Both the position numbers and the translations under genes were made by a program. From Polytrichum commune (lineage: Eukaryota; Streptophyta; Polytrichopsida; Polytrichales; Polytrichaceae), in the NCBI GenBank assembly GCA_950295325.1, contig OX485805.1, forward strand, positions 20,943,501 through 21,007,500: a stretch of DNA of 64,000 nt, read 5' to 3'. Every line of letters begins with the position of its first letter. Position 1 is the first letter of the stretch. Under the pieces are notes generated by a model that saw only the letters and a list, made by a program, of their open reading frames with translations, was not told the DNA's origin and searched no databases. Below are positions 33,961-45,987 of this stretch, in pieces.

Positions 33961-34515
33961 GTATTGTAAAACCAATCAAGAATCAGAAGTTGGTGGAGAC
34001 TACTGGATGAGACAAATGTTGCACACAGAAGTAACGATTTGGATCAATAGCATTCAAATATGAAGTTGATACTAGAATCAAATGAACATCAATGGATGTT
34101 TGCATCGACGTGAATGGGAGCATGTCCTACCTTATCTTGAACATGTTTTTCAAAGTGTAAAGGTAAAGTTACTTCCATCCTTTTGGAGGGTGGGCTCCAT
34201 GGGCAATTGTATTTAGGTATGAAGGTTCTTGCACCAGATGTAGCCCTGAATGGTATCAAATAATGAATCCTAAAAAAAGCTGTGAAATCCTCATTCAATG
34301 TACCCAAGTGCTATGACAATAAGCTGATACCACTCCAACACCAGCTGTAAGATCTTAAGTGTGACATGAAAAATAACTGATTTTATGATAAAGCCTTTCA
34401 ATCCAACCAAAATTGATGGTATTTGCAAACGGGTCTACTTCCAGTGAATTGAAATCATACACTAACCTAATATTCATATCGGTTAGCTAATCTTGAAGGA
34501 GGTGAACACAACTAA

Positions 34516-34914
34516 GGGCTAGTTTAGACTACGGTGAAGAAGTACACTACGGTTAAGAATTTTAGGGGAATGGAGCAATATGACTGGCTACGAATTGGGT
34601 TCTTCACTGGACAAGGTTCACACTACGGTCAAGATTTCTTCAGTGTTGAACTTCAAGCATGGATGAAGAAATGACATGGCTGCCAACATGGCTACACTTT
34701 TTGATATGGGAGTTCTCCGAAGGTCAAGTTTCTTGGGCAATTTCAAACCCATCCGGAGAACTCCAACTTGAGTTTTTTTTAAATATAATAATAATTTAAA
34801 TAAATAGTTTTTCCCATCTTGTCTGCCATACCGATAATTGCCCAAATAACCTTGTCTTGGTTTCTAAATTCTTGACCAACCAGTGCACTTCTTCATTGTA
34901 GTCTACACCAACCT
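34516..34914. mobile_element. Harbinger-like MITE family B, better copy
   Basis: GGGCTAGTTTAGACTACGGT opens it, and the inverted right end reads AGGTTGGTGTAGACTACAAT. TAA flanks both sides (34513-34515, 34915-34917), the 3-bp TWA duplication of PIF/Harbinger. The interior has an 11-bp hairpin (GGAGTTCTCCG / CGGAGAACTCC) around 34708-34768. The older copy is at 29.2 kb. Confidence 0.78.
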
Positions 34915-34917
34915 TAA

Positions 34918-36189
34918 GTATAGGAATTTTGAACATTATGCCATGTTGGAAGTGAAGATATACAAAGTCCTTGAATAATCATATAGGAGGTTCCAAAGTG
35001 GATGGTGCTAAGTAAACCCTCCATTGCATACCTAGATGGCGTGTGTGGGTTATTATGAACTTAAGCCCCCTATACAAGAAGTTTCTAGAGAAAGAAAGAA
35101 ATGTATATGTACTAACGGCAAGCTAGAAATCGGACTCATGTATTTATACTAAGCTTTCCAATTTAATGTCATGAATGCCTTCACTACATATACGAAATAG
35201 AAATCATGAATTGAACATGTCTTTAATATTGAACTTTGTTTCAATAGTAGGCATCAGGATGAACTACAAGTAAGTTGGGATAACAAAACTTGTAAACTTA
35301 TTTAGAAGAGGTGTCATTAGAAAAGTTATCACAAATACCACATGACACTACATACAATATTTAGTGTACTCCTCACTTCATACTTGAAGAGCAGGTGTCC
35401 ATAATGGATCATTATCCAATCAAGCTATGTCTAAGGTGGCCATTACAACCATCCGTTGCAACTTGGCCATTACGACTCGTTGCAAGAAATTGCATAAATA
35501 AAACCATTTTGGTTGTCAACCAAAAGATTTTCAATTCTCAAAGTTTTCATTTGGATTTCCCCACCAACAACAATGTTCAATGTTCATTCCATGACTAGTC
35601 CACTTCATATTGAAAATATAACATTCAAATAGAGGACAAATTGCACATTTTGACGACAGAGGGTTTGTGGTCTAGTTGTGGGTGCCTTTAATTCCACTAA
35701 GAATTTTGGTTGTTGGAGGGGATTGGAAATTGTCTTGATCAGTTCATGCATATTATGGTCATTTTCGAGTTTCATAATCAACATTGAGATGTATAGTACA
35801 CAAAGCAAGGATTCTCTCTTTCTCAAAATAATCACATAGGCCCTTCGCATTATGCTAAGTACGGCACCTAGCATGGTCAATATACTTTAAAAGTGTAGAG
35901 TCCAATCTCATTTTGACACGAGCCTTTCCTTGGTGCTCATTCATGATAAGATTTAGGGTGTTATTTGGTCACTTTTCTTAGACATACACCTATATTTGAT
36001 GGTAAGTGGTTAGGTGAGGATCAAAGAACACCCACCATAAAGTCACATGTTTACAAGGGATTGGACTACATCTTTAAACTTCATTAATTATTCCACACTC
36101 AATAATGAATGCGATTGGGAAGACTTAAGCATTTAGTGAAGGACTCAACAAACATGGACTTTCAATAATCATAACTAAATCATGAAATT
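34918..36189. other. Intergenic with a Stowaway-like relic
   Basis: ACATACAATATTTAGTGTAC at 35352-35371 resembles the right end of the Stowaway-like MITE at 63.09 kb. GGCCATTACNACNNNCGTTGCAA occurs twice at 35438-35488. No coding sequence is supported. Confidence 0.4.
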
Positions 36190-36310
36190 TTAATTTTTGT
36201 TGATGTTTTGTCATAAATATGCTAATGCAACACAAACATAAGGACATAAATTTGATCAATAGAAGATGGAGAATGAGAGACACGAACCAGAGAACACCTA
36301 CATACCTTCC
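36190..36310 (+). repeat. Dispersed repeat Y, copy 1
   Basis: TTTTTGTTGATG, GCTAATGCAACACA and ATAAATTTG-TCAAT are shared in order with 60725-60815. They are shared on the opposite strand with 36853-36945. Confidence 0.55.
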
Positions 36311-36852
36311 AAGCCTTGTCATGTACCTCTCAAACATAGGTTGTTCGATATAGAAGAGTGACCACATGATTAGGCCCACATAATACCTTTTACGATGGGC
36401 CCCATGCCATTAGACTTCAAATAAATGGCGGTGGTTATGGTAAATGCAATGGAGATGTATCATGAGGTCATCGTGTGTTAGCAATACAAACTCGGGGTGT
36501 ACCGATAGAAGAGCGTTTGTGGTGCTTTGACCTTTTAACTTGAGGCATTGGCCACTAGGACTCGACTTGGGGCACGGAATGACTAGTAATTGGAGCCTTT
36601 ATGGGCATGAAATGGATAATGTGGTTGAAATTTTTTGTGGGTTTTTTTAAGGCTCCCGAGCTTCTTCTTTTCTTCTTTTTGGCTTATTTTCCCCCTTGGG
36701 CATGGCAGCCACTGAATTTGATGTGTACGGGCAGGTTGGAAAAGTGTGGTGCCTTTGGTTTCCAGCATAAAGCAGTGGGATAGGTCAGCCGTCACCCTAG
36801 TCCACTTGTTTGCCTTTTGAATGTAAGGTACGTGGGTGTTATTCAATTATGT

Positions 36853-36945
36853 TTCCATGTTCTCCAACTTACACCGATTAGATTTATGCAACAAAATTTG
36901 TGTTGCATTAGCAAATCTACGATGAAACGTTTGCAAAAATTGGAT
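36853..36945 (-). repeat. Dispersed repeat Y, copy 2 (inverted)
   Basis: The minus strand reads ATCGTAGATTTGCTAATGCA and GTGTAAGTTGGAGAACATGG. This matches the copy at 60725-60815 (ATCGTAGATTTGTTAATGCA, GTACAAGTTGGAGAACACGA). Confidence 0.68.
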
Positions 36946-37362
36946 TGCAAATCAGACGTCTCCTGATTCAGTTATGGTTATTTGATGTGTATGTATGTTG
37001 AATTCTGAATGAAATACATGGGTTCTCTTAATTGTGTTCATTATTGAGCCTAGAGTAGTTATTGATATTTGAAGATGTAGTACAATCTCTTTTGAGCACG
37101 TGTCTTTGTCGTGTTTTCTCTTTGATCCTCGCCAACCCACACACCGAACATATATAAGGGTCCGATTAAGGAAACAAGCCACTCAAGACCCATCTACCTT
37201 TATTCACCTCTGCTTCCATTAAAGGGTTCCCATTAAAAATGTCTTCTAAATACTTAGGGAACTTGTGCCCACCTCATTGAAAAGCTAACTACTTTCATTC
37301 TAACAAAAACAACAAGTGAATTTTACACGAGTTCTTCCAAAGAGAGGGACTTATCGCATTTG

Positions 37363-37527
37363 ATTGTACATCTCATTCATCCAACATAAAAGCTCTAAAC
37401 TATTATGTAGCTTAAATTTTATTATTTTAATTTATTTTAGACTATAATTAGTCTAACCGAAGTCATTTGAGATGAATTAACCACAAACTTATACGGGGGT
37501 GAAGTTCATATGTTGGATGGATGCAAT
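37363..37527. mobile_element. MITE with CATCCAACAT ends, shorter copy
   Basis: ATTGTACATCTCATTCATCC at the left and GTTGGATGGATGCAAT at the right are inverted ends. The inner block of its right arm (inverted: TTCATCTCAAATGACTTC) matches TTCATCTCAAATGACCTC in the copy at 52426-52629. No clear target duplication is visible. It lies next to LTR-like copy 2. Confidence 0.62.
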
Positions 37528-37539
37528 ACTCATGCTGTT

Positions 37540-38900
37540 AAGGTGGCCTCCTAGGTCAAGAGGGCTCTCAACCTCAAACGGCGTAACCCGCTACTTGATC
37601 GGTTACATGAATGTCACGCCTTAGATATTTGGGACTATAAAAACCTTATCTTGAAATCGTACCAAGTCATGGCTTACTTCATAAAGGGTGGGCTGAAATC
37701 CCTAACTCTAAGGGTGAGGAGTGGTATCCCGTTCCAAATACTTTCAACTCTTTTTGGGTTCAAAGGACACCTTTACGTAACCACAATAGAATTCCACGTT
37801 TCATATTCTAATGCATGGAACTCATGAATTATAGTTCAAAGAATTCTTAGAAATCAAGGGGTGAGGTGCTCAAGATGTACAAGATTGTGTTCCCATAAAA
37901 TCCTAATGTCATGGTTAAGTGTCTTAGAGTAAAATAAACTTGAAATTCTCAATCATTAATTTCTCTCATAAATCTGGTGTTAAGTAGGTCTATCATTTAT
38001 GTAGGCTAAGTCCAAAGCTCCAACTATCATAGCCCCAATTCCAAAATTTACTTAGTCATTACCTCTCAAATTCTTCTTATAATTCACCAATTACAATGAA
38101 AGGCATGTCCCTTCACTATTCAATAAAATCCCTTTGTTGTAATTCTTCCTATCATCATGTGAAATCTTAGCTCATTCCCACGCATGAGGGGATGGACCAT
38201 ATGGCCCATTTGGTGGCCTTGTTTAATCTTCCTGTCACCTTCAAATCCCCTTTCCAATCAATGGTCTTCCATTGAGTTCATTTGAATTTCCCCGCCTAAC
38301 GTAAGTACGCCTTATTGATGGTGTCTCGAGTCAAAGGCTACTTGCATGTCAAATATGGCGAATGGTTTCCACCCTAGCTTACCAGTCTTGAATTCTTTGA
38401 AAACTATTTTACTTTGAATTTGTTTCTTGAGTCTTCATGGTTTGAATTAAAGGACTTCTTGTGGCCTTCTTCTTTTATACGGGTCCAGTAATTTTCCTTG
38501 TCTTGATGTTGTAGCACCTTTGGTAAAAATTTCTAAGTATTGAGACCAAATGCCTTCATAGATCTCCAAGTCTTGAAGCTTTGAAAAATCTCTAAGTCTT
38601 GAAGCTTTGGAGAATCTCTAAAGCTTGAAGCCTGAAAATCTCTAAGTCTCAAACCCAATCTAGTAAAACTCTAAGTCTTTTGGTCTTCGAGGGTTTCTAA
38701 GTCTTCGAGGGTCTTTGAAAATATGCTCCCAATAGTCTTCGCAACACTCACTTGAGATGTTCGATGTCAAATGGGGGCTTTTAGGTGCTCGATGTGGTTC
38801 CTTTATAGAGTCCTCAAAAATCATGAATTATTGGATTTGGTGGTTACTCTTTCTTCCCCTATTACTATGTATTTAAATTGTGTATTCAAAACCTTGTATG
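37540..38900 (-). mobile_element. LTR-retroelement-like repeat, copy 2 (inverted)
   Basis: Read on the minus strand it follows copy 1: TATA-like TCTATAAAGG (38801-38810), GACATC...AGTGAGTGTTG, a GAAGAC-rich tract (38520-38740), ACACTTAACCATGACATTAG (about 37925-37905), GGGAACACA and CATGTAACCGATC with AGCGGGTTACGCC (37575-37610). It lacks the coiled-coil gene that follows copy 1. Divergence is high, so it is old. Boundaries are approximate. Confidence 0.5.
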
Positions 38901-41051
38901 TTAATATTTGCTAATTTTGTCTTTGTACATCTATTTAAAAACTTTTAGCTTATTTGAATTCTCATATGCCTATGAGGTACATGGAACTTATTTATGCACA
39001 TACATAGATATGATCTTCATTCCATGAACTTCCATTCACCTCATTCATCTCAAAATTTTATTAAGGTAGTTATGTCCATCCAAGGGACTTTCATCCAAAG
39101 ACTTAGTTTCTCATCTACTTAACCTCATTCATAGTCCATTATAAATGGAACACTAAAGCTTCCAAACTCCCTAAGTTCCCTAGTGCTTGAGTTCTCACTG
39201 CCTATGTTCCCCACACATGTTCCTAGTTCCCAAGCCCGGTGCCATTCCCAAGCCTTCGATGTTGTTCCCAATCCTTCATTGGTTCCCCATGAGGGGAATT
39301 GTGTCTTTCACCCCTGGCTCTAAATTGCCTCTGCCCTCCAGTTTGTTGCTCCTTGCTCGTTTCCACAATCTCTTGTTTGAATTGTCTTTGTTTTGTGGCT
39401 CTACATCTTTCTTCCCGATCCCTCCCTCCTTTCTTTCCTCTTTTTCTTTGATGTGATATTCTCTTCATCTTTTTTCCCTTGTTGCCTATCATATATAATC
39501 CTTGAGTCTTTCATTGTCCTTATGTGCGTTAAACTCATGGCTATATGTTTGAATTAAAGCAATAAGGCATGCGGGAGGCGATGAAATAACGAAGGAAAAT
39601 GAAGGACATACAACCACTAGAAAACACAAGATGTCTTGCATCGACAACCTTGATTGTCCAATGCAACCTTCAATCTAGTTTCAATGGCCTTGATTATCCA
39701 AGGAATGCGTAGAACCTTGGCTCAATTCTCCTAGCCTTATCCCTATCTTCCGATCTATGTTGGGGGAAAACCGACGGCTAGTTCATTATCAGCCGATGGA
39801 TTTCCCCTCATGGCCGGTCCAAATTTCCAACCATCGGATGGCAATCCGACTGTAATTTCAATCCTCCAACAATTAGCCGATGGACCATAAAATGTCCCGG
39901 AATTGTAGCCGATTCTTCTTCTGAGTTACTGGATTTCAGCCAGAAGCATCCAGAGCGCTATTTGTCTGGGGCATCTGATGATGCACTTGAGGAAGTACCC
40001 TAAACCTTAAACTTTTTGAATTATGCAACCTTTTCATGACCAAATCCAATTGCTTCTATGAAGAATTGGGGGACCCTTGGCCTTCAAGCGGTGAAGGCAT
40101 TGCTAGGTTCAATTCCTGCCAAGGATATTAACTCTTCAAATTTAAAGTTTTGAACATGCCTTTCTTTTCACTTATTCAAGATTTTGTACTAAGAAATGAT
40201 TTCTAATAGCTTTTCATACATTTTTTAAACAATTAGTGCCGATATGAATCCCATTTAATCGGATATTGGCCAATGAAAATATGAAAATATAGGCAATTGG
40301 CCGATTGATTTTACAAAAGACCGGCTCTTGCCGATGTAAATTGGGAAAAATCCGACCTTTTGTAGCAACTACCGGCAATTAGCCACTAAAAGGCTTCAAA
40401 AACTTCCCGAACTCTGCTTCCGATCTCTCATCATCCCTTGCTCTCATCGGTTGACACTATGTAAGCGAATCCCCATATACTAATGATTGGAAATGGGAAC
40501 AAGACCCACACATTTCACCCCTACATCATCTTTACATTCACCTTTATTACTTCCTTCCATCTTCTCATTCACCAGGTGATGGGAAACTTGCGGTCGGTCA
40601 CACTACATGTGCAAATGAGCCACCGTTTTCGTTAGTAGAGTGACATGTGGCACATTGAGGAGCCGCAAGGTGGCACATGCCTCAAAGTTGATTAGTTAAC
40701 AAATTGACCAAAATATTAGTGGTAAGGACGTAAGAACCGATGTTGTCTTCTCATTGGCTCCCGTGATCAAGGGTTGTGCTCCCTCCTCCCCGTTCTTCAA
40801 GAACTACACTAAATAAACATGCTATTTAGTGTCATAATAGTAACTTTTTGGATGACACTTCTTACGAATAAGTGAACCAATATTGTCATGGACGATGGAT
40901 GAGTTCATCCATTGGCCAAAACCCTACCTTCTCTTTGTCAACAACTAGTGATGAAATATTGTCATGGATGATTGAAGTTTGGATGAAAAATCACTTGGCA
41001 AGTTACAGTAATTGCAACAATGTAAATCTATAGTGTTGAGCAAGACAATTT
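38901..41051. other. Intergenic, no gene
   Basis: TTCCCAAGCC-type short repeats occur at 39225-39290. CCGATGG motifs recur at 39770-40400 without a fixed period. Long frames near 39.2-39.5 kb on both strands are C/T-composition effects. A palindromic relic at 40807 is listed separately. Confidence 0.35.
40807..40831. repeat. 25-bp palindromic relic of Stowaway-like ends
   Basis: CACTAAATA, a 7-nt spacer, then TATTTAGTG. The arms equal the two ends of the MITEs at 32.3 and 63.1 kb, as if the whole interior had been removed. TA precedes the left arm. Confidence 0.55.
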
Positions 41052-42040
41052 GGGCCACTTCACACACGAGACTGCGCGCCCATGACCATTGCAATTCAAG
41101 CACTCTCATTGGTGGAAAAGGTGGAGCCGGTCCAAGTTCGCTTCACACTACGCTTGAGAGACCAACATAGTATGCGAATGCAAGATGGATGTAAAGTCTA
41201 CATGGCATCGAATGGATCATGTTTCGTGGTCACTTGGACTCTTTTCAAAATCCACCCCTTGGAGGTAGGTCCACCACAAAACCAGGAGACCATGGCACTC
41301 CGAATGCTTAAAATTGTTGAGTTAGGGCCACTTCACACATGGGACTAAGAGCCCGTGACCATTACACTCCAAGCACTCTCATTGGTGGAAAGGACGGAGC
41401 CGGTCCAAGCTTGCTACACACTACGCTTGAGGGACTAACAGAGTATGTGAATGCAAGATGGACGTAAAGTCTACATGGATTCCTACATGGCACCGAATGG
41501 ATCATGTTACATGGTCACTTGGATTGTTTTCAAAAACCACCTCTTGGAGGTAGGCCTAACACAGATCCGGGAGACCACGGCACTCCAAACGCTCACAACT
41601 GTTGGTTTATTATACTTTATCATGTGTGAGGACCCGCGTGAGTAGAAATTCATTGAAATAGCATTTGGTTGAGGGCCCCGTCACATATGACTTCACACTA
41701 CACTCGAGGGTCCGTGACCACACTACGTGATTGTGGAGGTGTGTTGGGACGGCCTTTGGACACTTTCTTTTGGGCTCTCACAATCTCATGGTCACGGCTC
41801 TTGGCTTGTGTGTGGAGTGGCCGTTATTCTATTTTATCATGCATGAGGATCCGCATGAATAGAAATTCATTGAAATAGCATTTGGTTGAGGGCCCGGTTA
41901 CATATGACTTCACACTACACTTGAGGGTCCGTGACCACACTTCATGAGTTTGGAGGTGTGTTGGGACGGCCTTTGGACACTTTCATTTGGGCCCTCACAA
42001 TTTCATGGTTATGACTCTTGGCTTGTGTGTGAAGTGGCCC
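41052..42040. mobile_element. Harbinger-like MITE family A, copy A (interrupted)
   Basis: GGGCCACTTCACACACGAG opens it and GTGTGTGAAGTGGCCC closes it, followed by TTA. Copy B interrupts it at 41322-41826. Removing copy B and one TTA restores a unit of about 487 bp that lines up with copy D (62231-62723), including TTCTATTTTATCATGCATGA after the break. It has no coding capacity. Confidence 0.88.
41325..41823. mobile_element. Harbinger-like MITE family A, copy B (nested in A)
   Basis: GGGCCACTTCACACATGGGA and GTGTGTGGAGTGGCCG form the ends. TTA flanks both sides (41322-41324, 41824-41826), exactly at the target triplet within copy A (intact copies read TTTATTCTAT there). The element is 499 bp. 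Its interior matches copy D closely. Confidence 0.92.
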
Positions 42041-42072
42041 TTAGAATTGGTGGCACTACATATCACTATTTA

Positions 42073-42649
42073 GGGCCACTTCACACACAAGGCTGAAGGC
42101 CCTTGACCATGGCAATGTAGGAGCTCTCATTGGTCGAAAAGGCGGAGACCGTCCAAGTTCACTTCACCGTAGGAGGTGAAGGCCTAAAGGCCCAAAGAAA
42201 AGTTCGTGGATGAGAAGTCTACATGGAGTCCTACATCACATGTTGTGGATAAAGAAGAGATGGGCCTGACGCAAATTCCGGAAGACCGTGATTTTTTTTT
42301 AAATTAATTTTTTTTTCCTTCCTAGCAGGACAAATTTCAAGACAGACTGCAGGGCAAATTCCATAACAGATTCTAGGACAGATTCCGGGACAGACAAACA
42401 CCACCAAGTAATTCTCTTAAATTGATAAAGTTTGAGACATATTATATTAAACCAAATCATCCCCTCTTTTTCCGCCAACAAAATATGCAATGGTCGCGCA
42501 ACATGGTCCATTCTCACTTCACACTATGCTTGAGGGCCTGTGACTACATAAAACAACTTTCCCAACACCCATGATACGGCCTTTGGAAGAGAGTCAAGGG
42601 TCCTCACCATTACAAGGTCACGGCCCTTGGCTCATGTGTGAAGTGGCCC
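42073..42649. mobile_element. Harbinger-like MITE family A, copy C
   Basis: GGGCCACTTCACACACAAGG opens and CATGTGTGAAGTGGCCC closes. TTA duplications lie at 42070-42072 and 42650-42652. The middle (about 42290-42480) is foreign to the family: T9, GACAGATTCYRGGACAGATT repeats and AT-rich sequence. The copy therefore has an internal replacement or insertion. Confidence 0.88.
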
Positions 42650-42652
42650 TTA

Positions 42653-44202
42653 GTGTAGCAATCCGGAGGGGAGGGAGGCACAACAATGTTCCCACAACAC
42701 TAGGAACTCACTTCACTAGGAAACCTGTTCTTGGCCCTGCAAGTGGCATGCAATTCGCGAGAGTATAAAATCAATACAAGTATAGTATATTGGCATCCTG
42801 GTCCCATGCAGCTGCTATACTCTATGTGAGAGGTGTGCACTCGTGACCTTTTTAATCAAATAAACCCTTTTTAAACCCTAAATGACCACACCATCAGCTG
42901 AAAAAAAACGTTATTGTTTACAACTTCAAATGCCTTGGTGGTCGCCCTAGCTAACACAGTGAAAGAGATGACATGTGAGTCATGGGAGGGGCCCTGGGCG
43001 ACTACATCACATCTTCATTTGGCTGGGTTCCGCCTCTCCCAAGCCTCCTTCACTGTCCGGTCTTCTTGCCCACACCTGCGTGGGAACTCTTCCTCGTTGG
43101 GAATTAATGTGACAATACCCGGTCACTTGAGTCATTAAGCTCCTTTGGGATGTGAAGGAAGTGGATGCTTTTCTCAAATGTTCAAAATACATTTTTGCCA
43201 GTTGTAAACAGAGGGATTGTTAATGATGTATGAAGAAGCTACGGTGATATGTGCAATTAGGTTGCTTTTGTGAATAGGTTGCATGTCTACCAATTCAAAT
43301 TATCTCGGTTCAAAATTCGATCACGAAAACATGTAACTTTGATGATTAGTCTGTATGAGAACAGTAGTATTTATTTAAAAAAATAACATTTCGCCAATTT
43401 TTTTAATGTGGCGACAAGTGTCCGAAATAGAGTGGAATGTCAATAAAGTAACATGGGGCAACCTAATTGCACATATTAGTGTAAACCCTTCCATGGTGAA
43501 AGCATGTAGTGGCATCAAGAAGTGTTCATTATTTCAAAATCCCAATGTTTTAAGGATAGGACAATATAGATTTTTTTTAATTTTTTTTTTCAATCACGTG
43601 GGGGGAGGGGGGCATATTGAAGTTGCATTGCACTAAAATGAATTTGCTTTGAAAATGCAGGAAGTCAAAAGGCCTATGGGACTAGAAATACATCAAGATG
43701 GTGTACAAAATGCTAATCTCCTAGAGTAGCAAAGTGTAGTGATCAGCATGAGATAGTGGCTAGTATCAACTTGATAGTTCAATTGAAAGAAAGACTTGAG
43801 ATTGCCTAGTATTACGTAACATATGAAATGGCGAAGGACAACTATCTCTAATGGAGTTGTAGAGGGGACAGTCTAGCACAAAGTGTGCCTTGTTTCAACT
43901 ACAACATAAGAATAAAAATGACACAATATGTTGTCTCTAGGTATTGGAATAATTAACCACCAACCAATTTCAATGGTGAGTCTATGATTTGGCAACATTA
44001 AGCTACAATGATTTATGTTGAGACAAAGTGAAATTTTATAATGTTAAAAAGAGCACCCCTCAAATCCAAATTGTGTGAAAGAGAATTGTGATTATAAAAG
44101 ACAAAAGTGAGGGAGGGTGGGACAACTTCCACTATAGGCAAGCTAATAAATCATCTTCTAGAGCTACTTGATCTTATGCACTTCTAAGATCAACGTACTT
44201 CA
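42653..44202. other. Intergenic, no gene
   Basis: Short frames at 42571-43192 overlap copy C or lack domains. A T/G-rich tract with GTGGGGGGAGGGGGGC lies at 43570-43613. No bounded element was found. Confidence 0.35.
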
Positions 44203-44561
44203 TTATTTGGTTCTTATGCATGAGTCCGCATGCATAGTATCGCTCCCATCTCTTTGATATTTGTTCTCGACAGTTACATGCTTGCCTGATAAAATGAAGT
44301 TTAGTGCACCAAATTTGCCAAAGGATAGCACCTCTAGCCTGTCCAAGCAAATATCTTCATGCTTGGTGTTAATCTTGTATTCAATTTTCTGCCAACCTTG
44401 GTGGTGTCCCAGTGCCATAGGTTGATGATCATAATCATCACTTCCTCATTAGCCTCCCTAAAGAGATTCCAAAGCTTCTCAGAAGTTTTGCAATCCAAGG
44501 TTTCTAGTAAGCTGCACCTATCTTGCATACTCAAATGCTTAACAAAAAGAAAATTCGACAA
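44203..44561 (-). other. Possible decayed coding stretch, unknown
   Basis: Two minus-strand frames overlap (44561-44334 and 44418-44203). They read as one protein with a frameshift near 44380: LETLDCKTSEKLWNLFREAN, INLWHWDTTKVGRKLNT, then HEDICLDRLEVLSFGKFGAL and FILSGKHVTVENKYQRDG. The peptide is ordinary in composition. I recognise no family. GT-AG borders are not obvious. Confidence 0.28.
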
Positions 44562-45050
44562 ATCTCGATTGCTCCCTCACCCTAACAAGATATTACCTCA
44601 CACCCTTAGGGACTACATGAGCCCACGTTCCAAAAGGAAAGAAATCCAACACGTGTTTGCATCATGGCCTTTCATGATCAATATAAAGAGAACATGTTCA
44701 TATTCACATTGGTGTTAGAACCTCAAAGTTTTTTTTAAAAAAAGAAAGAGAAGAAAGAAAGAAAGAAAGAATTCTTCTGAGTTAAACTTGTGGTTGATTC
44801 ATTTGATGTCAAAGCATGCTTCATGTGCCAACAAGGAGCCCTATGGTATTGGTTTTCTAGAGAAATGCATTAGTGTTTTGTCTTGGTACCATATAAGAAT
44901 AATTGTATATTTTCCTCCTTATGAATTACCTATACCGAGTTTCCTCCAATCATTATTGAATTTAATCTCCTTATACTAGTAGGGAACATGAGTCCAAACC
45001 ACATGGTTTAGGCAATCGGTTTTAAGATGGCACACAACCAAGGTCTAAAA

Positions 45051-45672
45051 TGTCATATCACTACAAATCGCTACCATATACTATCGTATAGTCACGTCTC
45101 GCTCATATCTTAAGGACCTTCCAATACAAAACAACTTGAATTTCAAGTTACATAATAATGAACTTTATTTTTTCTCAAGTAAGCTTCTACTTTATCTCAA
45201 TTGGACGAATTTTACTCCAAGGTATTAAGAGTCTCCAAAGGAATATCCTTCATAGACTAATATTTGGCATACCGCCATCAATACATCAAACCTTCAAGGC
45301 ACCATCTCCAAAACTCCAACAAACACCTATCAACAACAAACTTGACGAGAATGAGGCAAAATGGTGTTGATTTGGAATACGAACACCTCCAAATAGCTCC
45401 AAAATAGCCCTTTTCACATGCAACCAATTAAAAAACAACACATTTAGCCCCCCTTGGTCATTAGAAGGCCATATTCACTTAGAAGTTGGTTACCTAGAAA
45501 TTGGTCGTTATTAGGACTTAAGGTGACTATTACCTAACTAGCCACCAAATGGCATGGCAACTATCATATCACTACACAATTCTATTAAAAAAATATCGTA
45601 TAGTTATGTCCCACTCATACCTTAAGGAACTTTCAATACAAACCAATTTGAATTTCAAGTCACACAATTGCC
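45051..45672. repeat. Pair of about 110-bp direct repeats, 510 bp apart
   Basis: ATATCACTACA, TATCGTATAGT, CTTAAGGA and TGAATTTCAAGT occur in the same order in 45051-45160 and 45562-45672. The interval has no coding frame of note. It could be a small LTR-like unit, but no TG...CA ends are visible. Confidence 0.6.
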
Positions 45673-45927
45673 CCCCTTGCCAAGAGCCACGCCTTCGCAA
45701 CCAGGGATTTCGCGCCAACATCCGTCACCTCGCAACGTGATGCCAGGCCTAAAAATCTCACATCAAAGGAGGGGGGGGGCATTTCTCCTCGGGGTAAATT
45801 GTAAACTAATCGCCAACAATCAACTTCCAAATTAGACAATTGCCTTTGAGCAGTCACCTAGTGTGTTGACTCCTTAAAAACAATCATTTAGTTTAGTATA
45901 CCGTTCAATAGCAGTTGTCTGCCAAGC

Positions 45928-45978
45928 CAATTGTTGAAGAGTAGTCGACACACCAAGGCGACTACTCTTCAATAATTG
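45928..45978. repeat. 20-bp-arm hairpin at the LINE target site
   Basis: CAATTGTTGAAGAGTAGTCG (45928-45947) and CGACTACTCTTCAATAATTG (45959-45978) are inverted with one mismatch and an 11-nt loop. The last three bases of the right arm begin the LINE target duplication. Confidence 0.9.
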
Positions 45979-45987
45979 TCTAGTATT

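Noticed and set aside
41082-41878. Several plus-strand frames such as 41082-41348 and 41451-41645
   Set aside because: They fall entirely inside Harbinger-like MITE copies A and B, which are non-coding.
32813-42895. Scattered AAACCCTAAA-like words as telomeric repeats
   Set aside because: Only isolated single units occur, with no tandem array.
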